From NCBI RefSeq assembly GCF_034702125.1, contig NC_085865.1, forward strand, positions 25,169,067 through 25,233,066: DNA of 64,000 nt, read 5' to 3'. Positions 12,215 to 24,154 of the stretch are shown in pieces. The DNA is from Engraulis encrasicolus (lineage: Eukaryota > Chordata > Actinopteri > Clupeiformes > Engraulidae). Both the position numbers and the translations under genes were made by a program. The notes below the pieces were generated by a model, which worked only from the letters and a program-made list of their open reading frames with translations, was not told where the DNA came from and ran no database searches. Position 1 is the stretch's first letter, and each line of letters starts with the position of its first letter.

Positions 12215-12222
12215 GGTGTTAA

Positions 12223-12387
12223 AGGGGGGAGGGGAGGTGGGGTGGCAAAGGGGACAGTTCTTCCGGGGCCCAGGGAAAGAGGGGGCCCAGAATTGGGTCC
12301 TCATTATATTATATAGTATCTATGGGGCTGGAGGGGCCCTTTCAGATGACTTTGTCCTGGGCCCGGCCAAAGCTGTCAGCGCCCCTA
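12223..12387 (+). mobile_element. MITE of family A (GGGCCC/CCAGGGCCC-rich), copy 1
   Basis: Carries the family signature AAAGGGGACAG..CCCAGGGA, GGGGCCCAGAATTGG, TTTCAGATGACTTTGTCCTG and AAAGCTGTCAGCGCCCCT. The left terminus is diverged. Flanks GGTGTTAA (12215-12222) and GGTGTAAA (12388-12395) match 7 of 8, so insertion by a hAT-type enzyme is likely. Confidence 0.78.
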
Positions 12388-12395
12388 GGTGTAAA

Positions 12396-12907
12396 ACAGC
12401 ACGGGCTGGAAGTGGGGCAGCAGCAGGTTTGTGATTGTCGCTGCACCACACTGTGCTCTGCGATTGCGTTGCCCCTCTCATTTCCCAACGTGAGTTTTAA
12501 CTAATCAGAGCGGCTGACTGATTTGGGCAACAGTCCACCTGCCAGGCACTTTTCTCCTTCACGAAATGCTTGTTGGGTATAGGAGACATTTTTTGTCTGT
12601 ACAGTAGCTGGGGATATTACTGCACAACCATACTGACATTTTCAAAGAAATCCTTGTCCTTGAAGAAGAAATAGCGTTTCCTGTTATTCAATAAAGTCTC
12701 AGCAAGTGAATTGAATTACGTAGCTGCAAAACCTTGACAGCCTTGAGATAGATATCCGTTTCAATCAACATGTAGTTTGCTTTTGTGTGATGAGTGCTTA
12801 AAAGAAAGTTCAATGAAATGGTAGCTTATTTGTTTTGCCATTGTCTGCAAATACATATTAGATCTACAATATGATGATGTTGTACAGCAATTTTAGTGTG
12901 TTTGGAG
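12396..12907. other. No feature recognised
   Basis: No coding signal or bounded repeat. Confidence 0.45.
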
Positions 12908-13673
12908 CAGGGCTTTGAACCGGTTCAAGGCACGAAAACAAAAACCGGGAACTTTTTATATTTTACAGGGAACAGAAAGGAAACTGGAAACGTTATTATT
13001 TTTTATGTTCTGGAACAGGAACACTTATTGAAAAATAATGATAACCGGTTAATACCGGTTTTATTTCATTCCTCAAACTAAAAAAAAAGTAATTATTTTC
13101 CTGTGCACGTTACCATGACGGCTGAGGTGTCCTGTGTGACATCACCAGACATTCGCTGACTGAATGGAGAGAGAGCAGTGGATAACACCTCCACTCCACA
13201 TCCTAAATAAGAGAAACCACTGTCATTCTCAAGGGCCGAGTTCCCATTGCATCGTTGTTAGACATATTGCAGAGAAGCGCATTTAAAGTGCACGACAATG
13301 TTCTTCGTTAATAGGGATCCATGGCCGCTTCAAATGCAGATATGCACAAACTTGCAATGTAGGTCATAGCGCTCCCCGTGACCCAAGCATTTTTATATTT
13401 GAGGTTTATTCCTTCTCCGCTCAGGTCATCCCTGAATGACAAAATTCTGGAGGATATTCTTTTCATCCGCTTGAATAAACAGTTTGGAATGTAGGCTAAC
13501 CCATTTGCCCTTCCGTCTTTCTTGGTTAATTAACGTCAGATATGGGAAGTATTCAGCTGACAGGAACGAAATTAACTGTTCTGGGAACGTCAATTTATTG
13601 GTGGAACTCATAACCGGAAACCGCTTCTGATCGGAACGAACCGATTGGAAAAAAATATTGGTTCAAAGCCCTG
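12908..13673. mobile_element. hAT-type element, 766 bp, non-autonomous
   Basis: Ends are CAGGGCTTTGAACCGGTTC and TTGGTTCAAAGCCCTG, clear inverted repeats. ACCGGTT/AACCGG and GGAAC motifs repeat in inverted order near both ends. Flanking 8-mers GTTTGGAG and GTTAAGAA agree at only 5 positions, so the target duplication is eroded or the ends are a little off. No transposase detected. Confidence 0.72.
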
Positions 13674-13935
13674 GTTAAGAAAATTAGCTTGTCCTGAGGA
13701 GAACAGTAGCTGTGGTGTGACAACAGTGATGGAGCACATTTGTACCATGGAGTTACAATTTCACATGTAAGCCACTCATGAATGTAACTGTCTGTATATG
13801 TGACATGTATAACAATACAATGTAGTCAATGTACATGTCAATCAATCTTCTTTGTTGCGTGCATTCAGAAATGTATTGCTCGCTGCCAATGAGACCTATT
13901 ATTGATATTATGGTAATAAGGATAAGGCCCACAGA

Positions 13936-14342
13936 GAGCTTGAAAGTGACGTCACTTCCCCCGATTTCATGGGACCTCAACTGCGTTTTTAGCCGAAAAT
14001 CGTAGCATGTAATCCAATGGCGGTATTAAAATGATATTTCGATCCCCTTCGAGTTCTGCCACGAGCTCCACATATGTTGTTTCTGATATTTTTGTTTAAT
14101 TTTTCGTAGGAACCCTCAAACTTTTTAGAAAGCTGTGTTTCTTCACATTTTTCATGCAGACGGCCTCGGAACAAAACATTGACTCTGCATGAATCATCTT
14201 TATCTAGCCTCTTAAACAGCATATTTGTAGCCCAGCAAATATAATGACTGAGATCAGAAGATATTTACTCGCTACCATGTTGTTAGATGGTCAGCTTAGG
14301 TCCCGTGAAATGCGGAACTAAGGGGCGGGACTTTCAAGCTCT
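13936..14342. mobile_element. Inverted-repeat element, class unknown
   Basis: The left edge AGAGCTTGAAAGTGACGTCA and the right edge GGACTTTCAAGCTCT form a 13-bp inverted repeat enclosing about 400 bp with several TTTAGAAAG and TCTAGCCTC segments. No target duplication was found, so its status as a transposon is inferred from the inverted ends only. Confidence 0.5.
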
Positions 14343-14910
14343 ATATCGTAAAACTCACTTAAACAGGCAGTAATTAGGCACGGATACATGTATGTGGCTA
14401 ACAAATGAACCTTATTCAAACTGTTACTACAGCCTCTGTCCTGTCGACTTCCTCTGTGCCATTCCAAGTAATTACCAACGTCTTTACCAACCACACAGAA
14501 CATTGTCTGCTCCAGGTTCCATGCGGGGGGAAAAAACCCAGACATACTGAGAATAATAATAGTAGAGAATAACAATACTAGATATTCACAATAGCTCAGG
14601 TATTAACATACATCTGAATGTTCCGTTCTTTGCCAAATAAATATATGCAAAATAACTCAGAGCTTTACCTGCAAATGGCTTTTTGCTGAATAACAACCAG
14701 GATGTAATTACATGGTGGTCACCGTATCATAGTATCTGTCAATCAAACAACAGCACAATACAGGCAGACTTTATGTGCTGAATACTGTCACGGACATTCT
14801 TCTTCCCTGGGGCTATTTAATCTGGGCCTGTTTGCTGTAACTCCTTTCATGGTAAACAAGGCATTCACGTATAAGCCACTTTTTCAGATAATACAGGAAA
14901 AAGAGAAAGA
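14343..14910. other. No feature recognised
   Basis: No coding signal; no bounded repeat. Confidence 0.45.
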
Positions 14911-15178
14911 ATGACAGAGAGAGAGAGAGAGAGAGATAGGGGGAGGGAGAGAAAGGGAGTGAGACGGAGATTGGGTGGTGTACAGCGAGAAAGAAAGAGA
15001 TCAAGAGAAGCAGAGAGAGAGAGAGAGTGAGAGAAAGTGCAAGAGAGAGAGAGGGAGAAAGAAAGTGAGAGACAGAGAGAGAGCAAGTGAGAGAGACAGA
15101 GAGAGAGCAAGTGAGAGAGCAAGAGAGAGAGCAAAAGTGAGAGCGAGTGAGAGAGCAAGCGAAAGAGAGAGAGAGCGA
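14911..15178 (+). repeat. Degenerate GA-rich minisatellite
   Basis: Irregular GAGAGAGAGAGTGAGAGAAAG and GAGAGAGCAAGTGAGAGAGA units; the plus strand is almost all purine. Serine/leucine-rich frames on the opposite strand are translations of this repeat. Confidence 0.9.
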
Positions 15179-15900
15179 TATTACCACATTGTTGAAAGCA
15201 AGGCCCTGCAGAAAATCTCCGACACAATGCCATGAGCCAGGGACAGAGCGTGCACACAAGGTCCCTTAATGCATTTTCTTCTCTCTTCATATTTAAGTGG
15301 CTGCTGCATATCTGGAGAATAGACCCGTATGTACACAACAAAACGAAACTAAACAAAACGAAAACAAAACCTGACAGCCAAAGGGAGACAGACGTGATAT
15401 GGCAAACCCACAGTATCACAGGTGCCCCCATAATACACAATAGGCGTTTTTTTCCCCTGAAGGAGTCACATGTCTACTGCTCTAATTAATTGTAACTGTA
15501 TGGATAGGATGATACAAAAAAACACTGACTCCAAAACTGACTAAAACTAGGAAGATACGTATGATATGAAAGACATGATATGAGGCATGATATGAAAACA
15601 AGGGCACCACCACAAGTTCCATGAAAAATAACAATTTTTTATTTATTTATTATTTTTAATCATTATTTTTTTTATTGAGGTATATGCACAAAGGAGTCCC
15701 ATGTCCCTTCCTCTAATTGTCACAGTATGGACAGGACGATGGCAGGCCCCTGGGCCCCAACCAGCTGCTGCTGTAGGAGGCATCTTGTTTAATTAGCTTT
15801 TTTACCTCAGAGAATGAAAGTGTCTTAAAACGAGGGCATGACTTTGAAGAGATGAAAACTCTTGATTCTTCCTCTTACAGCATTAGTGCATTAGAAAGAC

Positions 15901-15901
<1 letters not shown>
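15179..15901. other. No gene recognised
   Basis: Contains a small ATGATATGA tandem near 15555-15595 and T-rich runs near 15635-15675. No exon-like sequence. Confidence 0.45.

Positions 15902-15950
<49 letters not shown>
15902..15950 (+). repeat. (GA)n microsatellite
   Basis: About 24 uninterrupted GA units. Confidence 0.95.
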
Positions 15951-15954
<4 letters not shown>

Positions 15955-17189
15955 ACGCCATGACTGTAGAAGATGTTGCTATTGCCGGATGTAAGTGTGG
16001 GACAGAACACCAGCTTTTTTTTTCTTTTACTGGCGCCTCTCTCGAGTCATATCAATTCACTGCAGCCCCCATTAAAACCATAAGTGATTGTAACAATTTA
16101 TCTCACCCGTGAATCTGCCTTACTACACACGTACTTACATTAATTGTTTTCACGGCGGTGGATAGGAGAGATGACAGCATCTTGCTTCGGAGGTTAATTT
16201 ATACCCGCTGCAAAACTGATGTAATCTCCTCCAGGTTGGAGGCGTTTTTTATTTATTTCTTTTTTTTTTTTGCATGATGGATGGACAGACTGTAGAGACA
16301 CGGAGGGCACAAAAGAGTTGTCAGCACTTTAGCGTTTCTCGTCCCACGCCTTTTCCAAAGCAATTCCCGTAATTGCCCAAGGGGCTAAAATGTGGCACTG
16401 CAAGCGGACACAGTCTGTAAATAAGCACTCGAGTGCTGTAATGATTTCATATCAACATGCATATCAATTTTCCATAGCGTGAGAGGTCAGATTTACTGAG
16501 GTTTTTTTCCCCCCTGTGTTTGTTTGGTTTGCCTCATTTAGCAAATGCAGGAGCGGTAATTTAATTTCGGAGTCACAGCTTGTATCAGCTCATGAGATAT
16601 ATAACATCAGTTGTGCTTGCTTGAGAACAGCATGGTCATGCTTTTATTTTGTAACAACATGACCCTTACAAATCTCAACAATTATCAAGGCTCTACTGTA
16701 TGTGTAGTGTAATTTTCGGAGCACATTTGTAATGCAATGTTGTTATTTAGAAGCACGCGGAGCAAAAAGAGTCAGTATTAACTTTTAGTCGTTAAACACA
16801 AAGCCTAGCCTGCAGTAAAGAGATTACTGCGGATGGAGTCCCCCCTCCCTCCATCCATCTCCGTCCGTCCATTCCATCCATTCCGCCTCGACGAATTCAG
16901 TAAAAGATTCATGGCCAGAGTTTAAGACGTATTAATGTTTCACATGGCTGGCCTGAGTTCAACTTCTCCTCAGTTTCCCCCGAGGTGTTCGGAGCGGAGC
17001 GGAGCGGGAGAGTGCTAATCAAGGCCTTCTGCCTCTGCCTCTGCCTCTGCCTCTGCGGTGGGGCCAATGCAATGCAGAGAGGCCTCCTCCTCCACTCCTC
17101 CTGTGTAGATACACCTGCAGGATCATGGGAGGAGCCACGGCCCTGTGGTTACATAACGGTTGCATGATGCTTTATGTAGATGTCACAGT
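15951..17189. other. No gene; possible conserved non-coding sequence about 16320-16600
   Basis: No coding signal. The stretch 16320-16600 is complex, repeat-free, and rich in short TAATTT, TCATAT, GCATATCAAT words of the kind seen in conserved non-coding elements, but conservation cannot be judged from one sequence. (CTCTGC)4 lies at about 17031-17055 and CCATCCATC runs near 16845-16880. Confidence 0.35.
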
Positions 17190-17324
17190 GTGAAGGGGAC
17201 AGTTGTCCCAGGCCCAGGGATAGAGGGGGCCCAGAATTGGTTTCTTATTCAATTATTGTTATTGGGTGGGGGGCCCTTTCAGATGACTTTGTCCTGGGCC
17301 CAGCCAAAGCTGTCAGCGGCCCTG
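17190..17324 (+). mobile_element. MITE of family A, copy 2, 5'-truncated
   Basis: Shares AAGGGGACAGTTGTCCCAGG, GGGCCCAGAATTGG, GGCCCTTTCAGATGACTTTG and the 3' end AGCTGTCAGCGGCCCTG with the other copies. The first 20-25 bases of the family are missing, and no target duplication is seen. Confidence 0.75.
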
Positions 17325-18195
17325 ACTATGTACTGTACATACATGTAGATACATAGTACAGTATTGCATGTAGGGACCTGAGAATTAAATATGAGTCATC
17401 TATGCTTACTCTGTAGGTTAGGTCCTATGTGACTGCACATAATGGTGTACACTCATAGCTGTGCACTTCTAATGTATTGTGAGCCAGCTGCTATGTCATT
17501 GAATGACAGTTGCAATAATGTGTTATAAAATCCTATTGCTATTATAAGGAACAAGTGTGCTTAAGTGCATTCTAGGTAATAAAGCTTCACCTGCATACAA
17601 GTGCCTCATGGGTAATCACGAAATACCAAATAGGCTATTTCATACTATATTAATAAACTGCAATGACACATATTGCTCTAAGTTCAAAGCAACAAAAACG
17701 TCTCTTTTCCATCATCGGGTCTGTATATAGCCTACGTACTGTAGTAAAACGTTTTTTTTTATCATTGAGTGGGTTACATTGCACTTTCAGACACCTCACC
17801 AGTGGCTGCTGTATTTAGTTTGCGTACCTAACCTCACATTTTCCAAGTGGTTTGCTTTTATGGGAATGACAGGAAATGTTCCGGAATAAAAAAAATATCT
17901 GATCCCCCAGTTGACTGCTAAAAGGTTGGTGGTGGTGATGGTGAGAGAGATAATGGAGTGAGGTTAGAGACCAATGTTTTGGAGACAGCTAACATCTTCA
18001 TGACTAATATTAATGACTTTGAATAATGGATAGTGCTCAGTGTCCGTATATCAGTAGGCTACCAGAATTAGAATCAGAAACTCTGATGGAGTACACGAGG
18101 TTTTATTTGAAGCCAAAAAAAAGAGATTCTTTTCACTCTGCAGAAGAATAAATGGCATACAGTATTTATAAGAAGACAATTTGTGAATAAGATAG
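17325..18195. other. No feature recognised
   Basis: No coding or repeat signal beyond a T run at about 17752-17760. Confidence 0.45.
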
Positions 18196-18198
18196 CAC

Positions 18199-18238
<40 letters not shown>

Positions 18239-18346
18239 GCGTGCGTGCGCGTGTGTGTGTATGTGCGTGTGTCTGTGTGTGTGTGTCTGTGTGTGTGTGT
18301 GTGTGTCTGTGTGTGTATGCGTGTGTGTGCGTGCGTGCGTGTGTCT
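18196..18346 (+). repeat. (TG)n compound microsatellite
   Basis: TG with CGCG, CTGTG and CGTG interruptions. Confidence 0.95.
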
Positions 18347-18504
18347 GTCTTCCACGTCTTAATCACTCTTTGAGAAACATAATTATGATTTACGCAACTG
18401 AATCTCCCTTAATAAAGCATTAAAATGAGAGCAGTCATGAATCATTTCTTTTAAATACTAATTAAGGTAACACTTTATAATAAGTACCCCTTTTTGAGCA
18501 TTAG

Positions 18505-18890
18505 TTAACCCTTAGTTAAGCCTTATTTTAACATTAGTTAACCCTTAGTGAAGCACAAGTTAGTCATTATGTAAGTGTTATTTCTTATTTCTTAATCATT
18601 AACTACTACCGTTAGTAAATGGTTTGTGTGTACTGATGTAACTGTTCGCTAAGCAAAGTTAAGCCTTAGTTAAGCCTTATTTTTAACATTAGTTAACCCT
18701 TACTGAATCACGAGTTAGTCATTATGTAAGTATTATTTCTCATTTCTTAATCATTAACTTCTACCGTTAGTAAATGGTTTGTGTGTGCTGATGTAACTGT
18801 TCGCTAAGCAAAGTTAAGCCTTAGTTAAGCCTTATTTTAACATTAGTCAACCCTTAGTGAATCACGAGTTAGTCATTATGCATTTCTTGG
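18505..18890 (+). repeat. Outer tandem of about 155-bp units
   Basis: Two full units and a partial one share AAGCCTTATTTTAACATTAG, GTTAGTCATTATG, TTCTTAATCATTAACT and ACTGTTCGCTAAGCAAAGTT. GTTAGTAAATGGTTTGTGTG recurs about 155 bp apart. The mirror array is at about 27790-28180. Confidence 0.85.
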
Positions 18891-19179
18891 TAATGATTCG
18901 TTTATGGTGATTGAACTTTCTGATAAGCATTAGTAAACCATCATTAAAATGTCAGATAACCCACCTTTGTTTATGAAAAAAACATTATCTCTTTGTTGCC
19001 TCCTACCACCTAACCATTACCAAGTACTATTAGGCATGTATGGCAACTGTTTGTAAACTCTTGCTTTAGCATTAGTGAAATCTTAATTAACCTTTTTGTA
19101 ATGGTTAGTGTGTGATGACTGGTAACATGGCAAACAGTAAGTTGAGGCTCATGTGACTGCCCCTCATGGATGTTTCTGG

Positions 19180-20250
19180 ACAATAACAAATGACTTGATA
19201 AGCATTGCTTATGCATTATCAAGGATTTATAACCCATTACTTAAGTATATCTGGGGAACTGATCTAAAGTGAAAACCTTCCCATGCTTTACAACACATTA
19301 ACAAATGACTTGTTAAGCATTGCTTATGCATTATCAAGGATTTACAACCCATTACTTAAGTATATCTGGGGAACTGATCTAAAGTGAAAGCCTGTTATGG
19401 CTTCACAACACATTAACAAATGATTTGATAAGCATTGCTTATGCATTATCAAGGATTTACAACCCATTACTTAAGTATATCTGGGGAACTGATCTAAAGT
19501 GAAAGCCTGTTATGGCTTCACAACACATTAACAAATGATTTGATAAGCATTGCTTATGCATTATCAAGGATTTATAACCCATTACTTAAGTATATCTGGG
19601 GAACTGATCTAAAGTGAAAACCTGTTAAGGCTTTACAACACATTAACAAATGACTTGATAAGCATTGCTTATGCATTATCAAGAATTTTCAACTCATTAC
19701 TCACTCATATCTGCGAAACGTTTAAAGTGAAAACCTTTCCATGCTTTCCAAAACATCAACAAATGACTTGATAAGCATTGCTTATGCATTATCAAGGATT
19801 TATAACCCATTACTTAAGTATATCTGGGGAACTGATCTAAAGTGAAAACCTGTTAAGGCTTCACAACACATTAACAAATGACTTGATAAGCATTGCTTGT
19901 GCATTATCAAGGATTTATAACCCATTACTTAAGTATATCTGGGGAACTGATCTAAAGTGAGAACCTGATAAGGCTTTACAACGCATTAACAAATGACTTG
20001 ATAAGCATTGCTTATGCATTATCAAGGATTTAAACCCCATTACTTAAGTATATCTGGGGAACTGATCTAAAGTGAAAACCTGTTAAGGCTTTACAACGCA
20101 TTAACAAATGACTTGACAAGCATTGCTTATGCATGAGCAAGGACTTACAACTCATTACTAACGCATATCTGGGGAACTTTTAAAGTGAAAATCTTTCCAT
20201 GCTTTCCAAAACATCAACAAATGACTTGTTGAGCATTGCTTATGCATGGG
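19180..20250 (+). repeat. Satellite-like array of about 115-bp units, left arm (about 10 copies)
   Basis: Each unit reads ACAAATGACTTGATAAGC, ATTGCTTATGCATTATCAAG, GATTTATAACCCATTACTTA, AGTATATCTGGGGAACTG and ATCTAAAGTGAAAACCTG. TTGATAA and TTATCAA form a stem around GCATTGCTTATGCA, so every unit can fold. Two unit variants differ in the middle (GGGGAACTGATC against GGGGAACTTTTAAAG). Confidence 0.92.
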
Positions 20251-20534
20251 AGGCAACATCTGAGAGATCTTACTATTCTCATCAAAACATTTACAAACCA
20301 CTTACACAATACATTTGAGATGTGAGATGATGTCCTTCATGGTAACGGTAACACAAGACAGACAACTTCAATATCTTTAACTATTTAATTTTTAAAAGAT
20401 TTTTTAACAGTTATCAGCTTAAACAGTAACATAATGAAGAAAGAGAGATGAGGACTAGCAAAATGAAGAGATTAGATGAGGGGAGAGCTTGTGGAGAGGA
20501 GAGGGAGGCAAGAGAAGAGATATAGTGCATTCAT

Positions 20535-20855
20535 GTGGTCTTATCTAGTAGATATTATCTAGTTGTGAAGTGGTATTTACAAGTGCGTTGCGTTCATGTG
20601 CTATTTTGTTGTTGTTTACAACTTAAAGATGGTGGACCAGAGTGAGACTCTGGCCATTTTTTTTGTTAATAAAACGATAATAGACTGTTGTTCATCAGCT
20701 ACAGCAAGCAAATGAATTAGGAAGTCAAAAGGTAAAAATGCTGAATATTTTCTGACAGTCATTTACCATGACTATCTGAACATACTGAATACTTAGCGGT
20801 TGCCATGGTGAGAGTAGAGCCAGCTGTTGTGTACGTCATCAGCTCGTAAAGTCGT
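20535..20855 (+). other. Segment present only in the left arm
   Basis: Left arm reads GCATTCAT, then 321 bp, then TAATCAAAA. Right arm, reverse-complemented, reads GCATTCATTAATCAAAA without the interval. It is either an insertion in the left arm or a deletion in the right; no inverted ends or target duplication is clear, so deletion is somewhat favoured. Confidence 0.7.
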
Positions 20856-22271
20856 TAATCAAAATTTTCTACAAGGGCCGGTGGCGTTCATGTGTGCTTC
20901 GGATGTCAGTGTTTGGTATTTACGTAATTACCACATGAACGCACAATTAGGAACTGTACTGCATTTAAAAGATATTTTCTACTGGGCAGCAGCAGTGAGC
21001 CCGTAGGCTACTTTTGAGCTCAGCCACTTTGCACTGTAGTTCAGGATCTCCCCAAAATAATTGTTATAATAAAAATATAGGTATTGAGGGTCTGTAATAG
21101 TGATCTAAAGTGAAAGCTGTAGAAACTGCATGATGACTTCTGTTCAGCTATGAAAATACTGCGGGTGTCGGCGGGCGTTATGGGAGAGAGGTGGCCGGAC
21201 GTTCACGGCCTCTATGGGAGCTAAAGGGTTAAAGGAACTTTTCTGACGATGATGGTCCTTTTTTTAAGGGTAAACTGCCTTCATGATGCTACCTGTGAGG
21301 AAACAAATAAAAAAGCACAGTTTAAACATTAATTTTGTTATTTGTAGGCTACTGCCAAAAGGTAGATTAAGCTTACACTAAGCGCAAAATATTCCCCTCC
21401 ATTTGAGCTATTGCAAGCACAGAGCAAAATAGCAGAAATCGCTAGTTAGCATGCTAGTTAACAAAATTTGCTAAGCAATATTGTTCTCTACAACTAATAG
21501 AGTACTCAAACACCCACTTGCATAGAGACATACAACTGCTTAGGTGGACAAGTAATGTTAACCCTCAGAATTCAATCTGACACAATTTGTAAACAACAGC
21601 ACCATAACTGAAAGCCCAAGTTTTTTTTTTTTTTTTTTTTTGAAAACTAGACATCTCAACCATAATTTTGATACCTCATATGTGTGGGTATCTGCTGTAC
21701 AACTAACAGTGACATTGTTGTTTTTAAAACGTTTTTAATATAGGCCTATATATATATTTTATTTTATTTTACCTTGACCAGAATACTGTTGAAATGACAC
21801 AACGTTGAAATCGCGGTAAAATACAGCTCAGTCATACTCATTACTCTCCGTCAAAACAACCGAAAATGGCCAGCAGAAAACACAATTAACTTTGTAACTC
21901 TTTTTCACTAGTTTTAGAAATCTCTGATCTCTTAATTACAGGGGTAATACCAAAGATTCTCTATTCTAATTTGCATCGTCTCTGATAATTCAAATATTCC
22001 AGGAAGTGGTTAATCGACCGGATGTTGTTTTGTGATCAGTGATGCGTTTCCAGGGGACGTTCTTTGAGGGGACACATTAAACTTTGAGGAAGTAGTGTCT
22101 TGTTCAGTGTTCACGGTTTATATTGCTGAAGGACAATTACAAGTCTAAACGGATAAGAGTCGTCATTTCAAGGTGTTTTCGCGGACGTATTGGCATGTGG
22201 ATGTTGACAGTGTCGGAAGTATTAATCAAAGTTGACACGAGAAGTTGGAGCGAATGCGAGAAGAGCATGCA

Positions 22272-22340
22272 ATGAGCTGCCTGCCTGCTGCTGCTGCCTA
22301 CTGCCTACTCCTGCTGCTGCCGCTGCTGCTGTTGCATCCA
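22272..22340 (+). CDS. Hypothetical first exon with signal-peptide-like sequence
   Basis: An ATG at 22272 opens MSCLPAAAAYCLLLLLPLLL followed by LHP, then a strong donor-like CAA/GTAAGT. Composition and length resemble a secretory signal peptide: short n-region, leucine-rich core. A competing upstream ATG at 22266 stops after two codons. If spliced to the acceptor-like TTTTTGAACAG ending at about 22970 the frame stays open for about 35 codons to the donor-like GGGTGAGT near 23069. It could equally be a chance CTG-repeat translation. No homologue is recognised and transcription is not shown. Confidence 0.2.
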
Positions 22341-22870
22341 AGTAAGTTTGGCTGCTAAAATGTTTTGATATTCACTGAACAGACATGCAATTGTCTGCAT
22401 AGTCCTTTCTTATTTGAAAGATGAATCCCTGTCGCTTGCAAGATACACAATCTCATGCCCATCGTGCATAGTCATTGCATGAGAGGTGGACGCCGGATGT
22501 AAACAAACTAGGGGGTGTCACGTTGAGTAGCTTTGCAGATGTAGGCAGAGATTGGCACATTACTAACGGTGTTGGACTACCATAAATGTAAGTTAGTTTC
22601 TTTTCTGAGGTCTTTGTAGTGAGTCATGTTGTTTTTTGTATGTTTAGATGAGGTAAGCTTAAGCCTACTGACTTCTGAAATGACTGCATGAATGATTTGT
22701 CCCAAGCTTTCTTACAGTAGGCTACTGACCTCAGAAATAATTCATGGCGTTGTGAACCTGCTGATGTATTTATTTGCACTCATGTAGTAATTTACTGTGA
22801 TGAAAGCTAAATTGTGACTTGACTTTTCCCTCTCTCAGTTGTTGGCTCATGACAGATTTATTTGATAAGT

Positions 22871-23485
22871 GGAAGTGCCCGCTGATGCAGACCCAGTGTA
22901 GGCCTAAGTATACATGCTGGCATTGTTTTTGTGACATTTAATCTCATCTAAATCATCATGTTTTTGAACAGTGTTGGGTAGCCAGCCACCCATGCATGTT
23001 GACACAGTCAGCAGCGGGCACCCATGGCACATGGGGATGGACCCAGGAGTGGAGGATGACCCAATAGGGTGAGTTAGTGAGCTAATGTCATACACATGTA
23101 ATTGTTTTAGGTGTATGGGAAATAATTAAATGTTTGTTTACATTGTACAGATGAACGTTCAGCCCACTCACTGTTGACACCAGTGACACAGTATTGACCA
23201 GATCTCCTGGAAGTGCCCCCTGACGCAGACCCAGTGTAAGTATGCATGCTGGCACTGTTTCGTTTATTTAGGCTATGTAGGGCTTGACACAGTATTTGCT
23301 TTTAGTGATATGTAATAAATATTTTGTCTATTAAATCTCATCTAAATCTCATCATGTTTTTGAACAGTGTTGGGTAGCCACCCATGCACGTTGACACAGC
23401 CAGCACCGAGCACCCAGGGGGATGGAACCAGGAATGGAGGATGGTCCAATAGGGTGAGTTGCTGAGCCAATGTCAGAAACATGTA
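22871..23485 (+). repeat. Duplicated exon-like block in the spacer (two copies)
   Basis: Copies at 22871-23100 and 23209-23485 share GGAAGTGCCC, CTGATGCAGACCCAGTGTA, TTTTTGAACAGTGTTGGGTA, CCCATGCA..GTTGACACAG and CCAATAGGGTGAGTT. In each, an acceptor-like CAG and a donor-like GGTGAGT bracket about 90-100 bp. The second copy has a donor-like GTAAGT at about 23237 that the first lacks, and about 45 extra bases. Confidence 0.75.
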
Positions 23486-23627
23486 GACTATACCCTACCC
23501 TCATATGTAAACCTTCGCTAGTCTGTTTCTCACTTAATATTGGTGTCAGATTCGCACAAATGCAGTTCTGGGGTGCTACCTTGCTACTAAACAGGCACAG
23601 CAAGTATGATTTGAAATCCGTGTCGGT

Positions 23628-24109
23628 CAGTGCTAATTTTGAGAGGAATTTTTAATTTAGTTTAAGTCTCTTGACGAAAATGCAATTTTAGTTTTAGTCA
23701 CAATTTGGTCATCTAAATCTAAAATTTTTGTCTTAGTCTAGTTTTTGCTGACTAAAATTCATACAATTTTAGTCGCCGAAATCTAAAATAATTTTAGTCA
23801 ACCAAAATATTACATTCATTTCCTCTTGTCTACACTTCTCTATAAAATTGTCAAACTATAATACAATTTGGGGAAATCAATGATTAAAATTACATATTGT
23901 AATCATGAAATATTGTCAAAAACTGCCAGAGTGTCTTATAAGCCAGTGCGTCCAATGTGTAAAAAAAATCATGGCCACGACACTCATACAGCTCTGTCGA
24001 TATTTTACGACTTCGGGGGAAAAACGGGACTGCACGTTATGAAAAAATACTTGTGGGTATACCAGTAATCAAGAGCGTCGCGGGGTAGCCTACAGTCACC
24101 TGTTGGAAG

Positions 24110-24154
<45 letters not shown>

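Larger units (their letters stand above)
18466..21325 (+). repeat. Left arm of the giant inverted repeat
   Basis: About 2.86 kb matching the reverse complement of 25245-28215. The match ends inward near CCTGTGAGGAAACAAA (about 21290-21325). Relative to the right arm it has fewer 115-bp units (about 10 against 14) and about 321 extra bases at 20535-20855. Confidence 0.88.
21326..23627. other. Spacer of the giant element, non-repetitive part
   Basis: Unique-looking sequence between the arms, with poly(T) at 21621-21641. It includes the exon-like segment at 22272-22340 and the duplicated block at 22871-23485. No long open frame and no transposase motif are visible. Confidence 0.6.

Noticed and set aside
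22904..23603. Homologous minus-strand frames across the duplicated spacer block
   Set aside because: They are similar only because the DNA is duplicated; the opposite-strand splice-like signals give a better, still weak, explanation.
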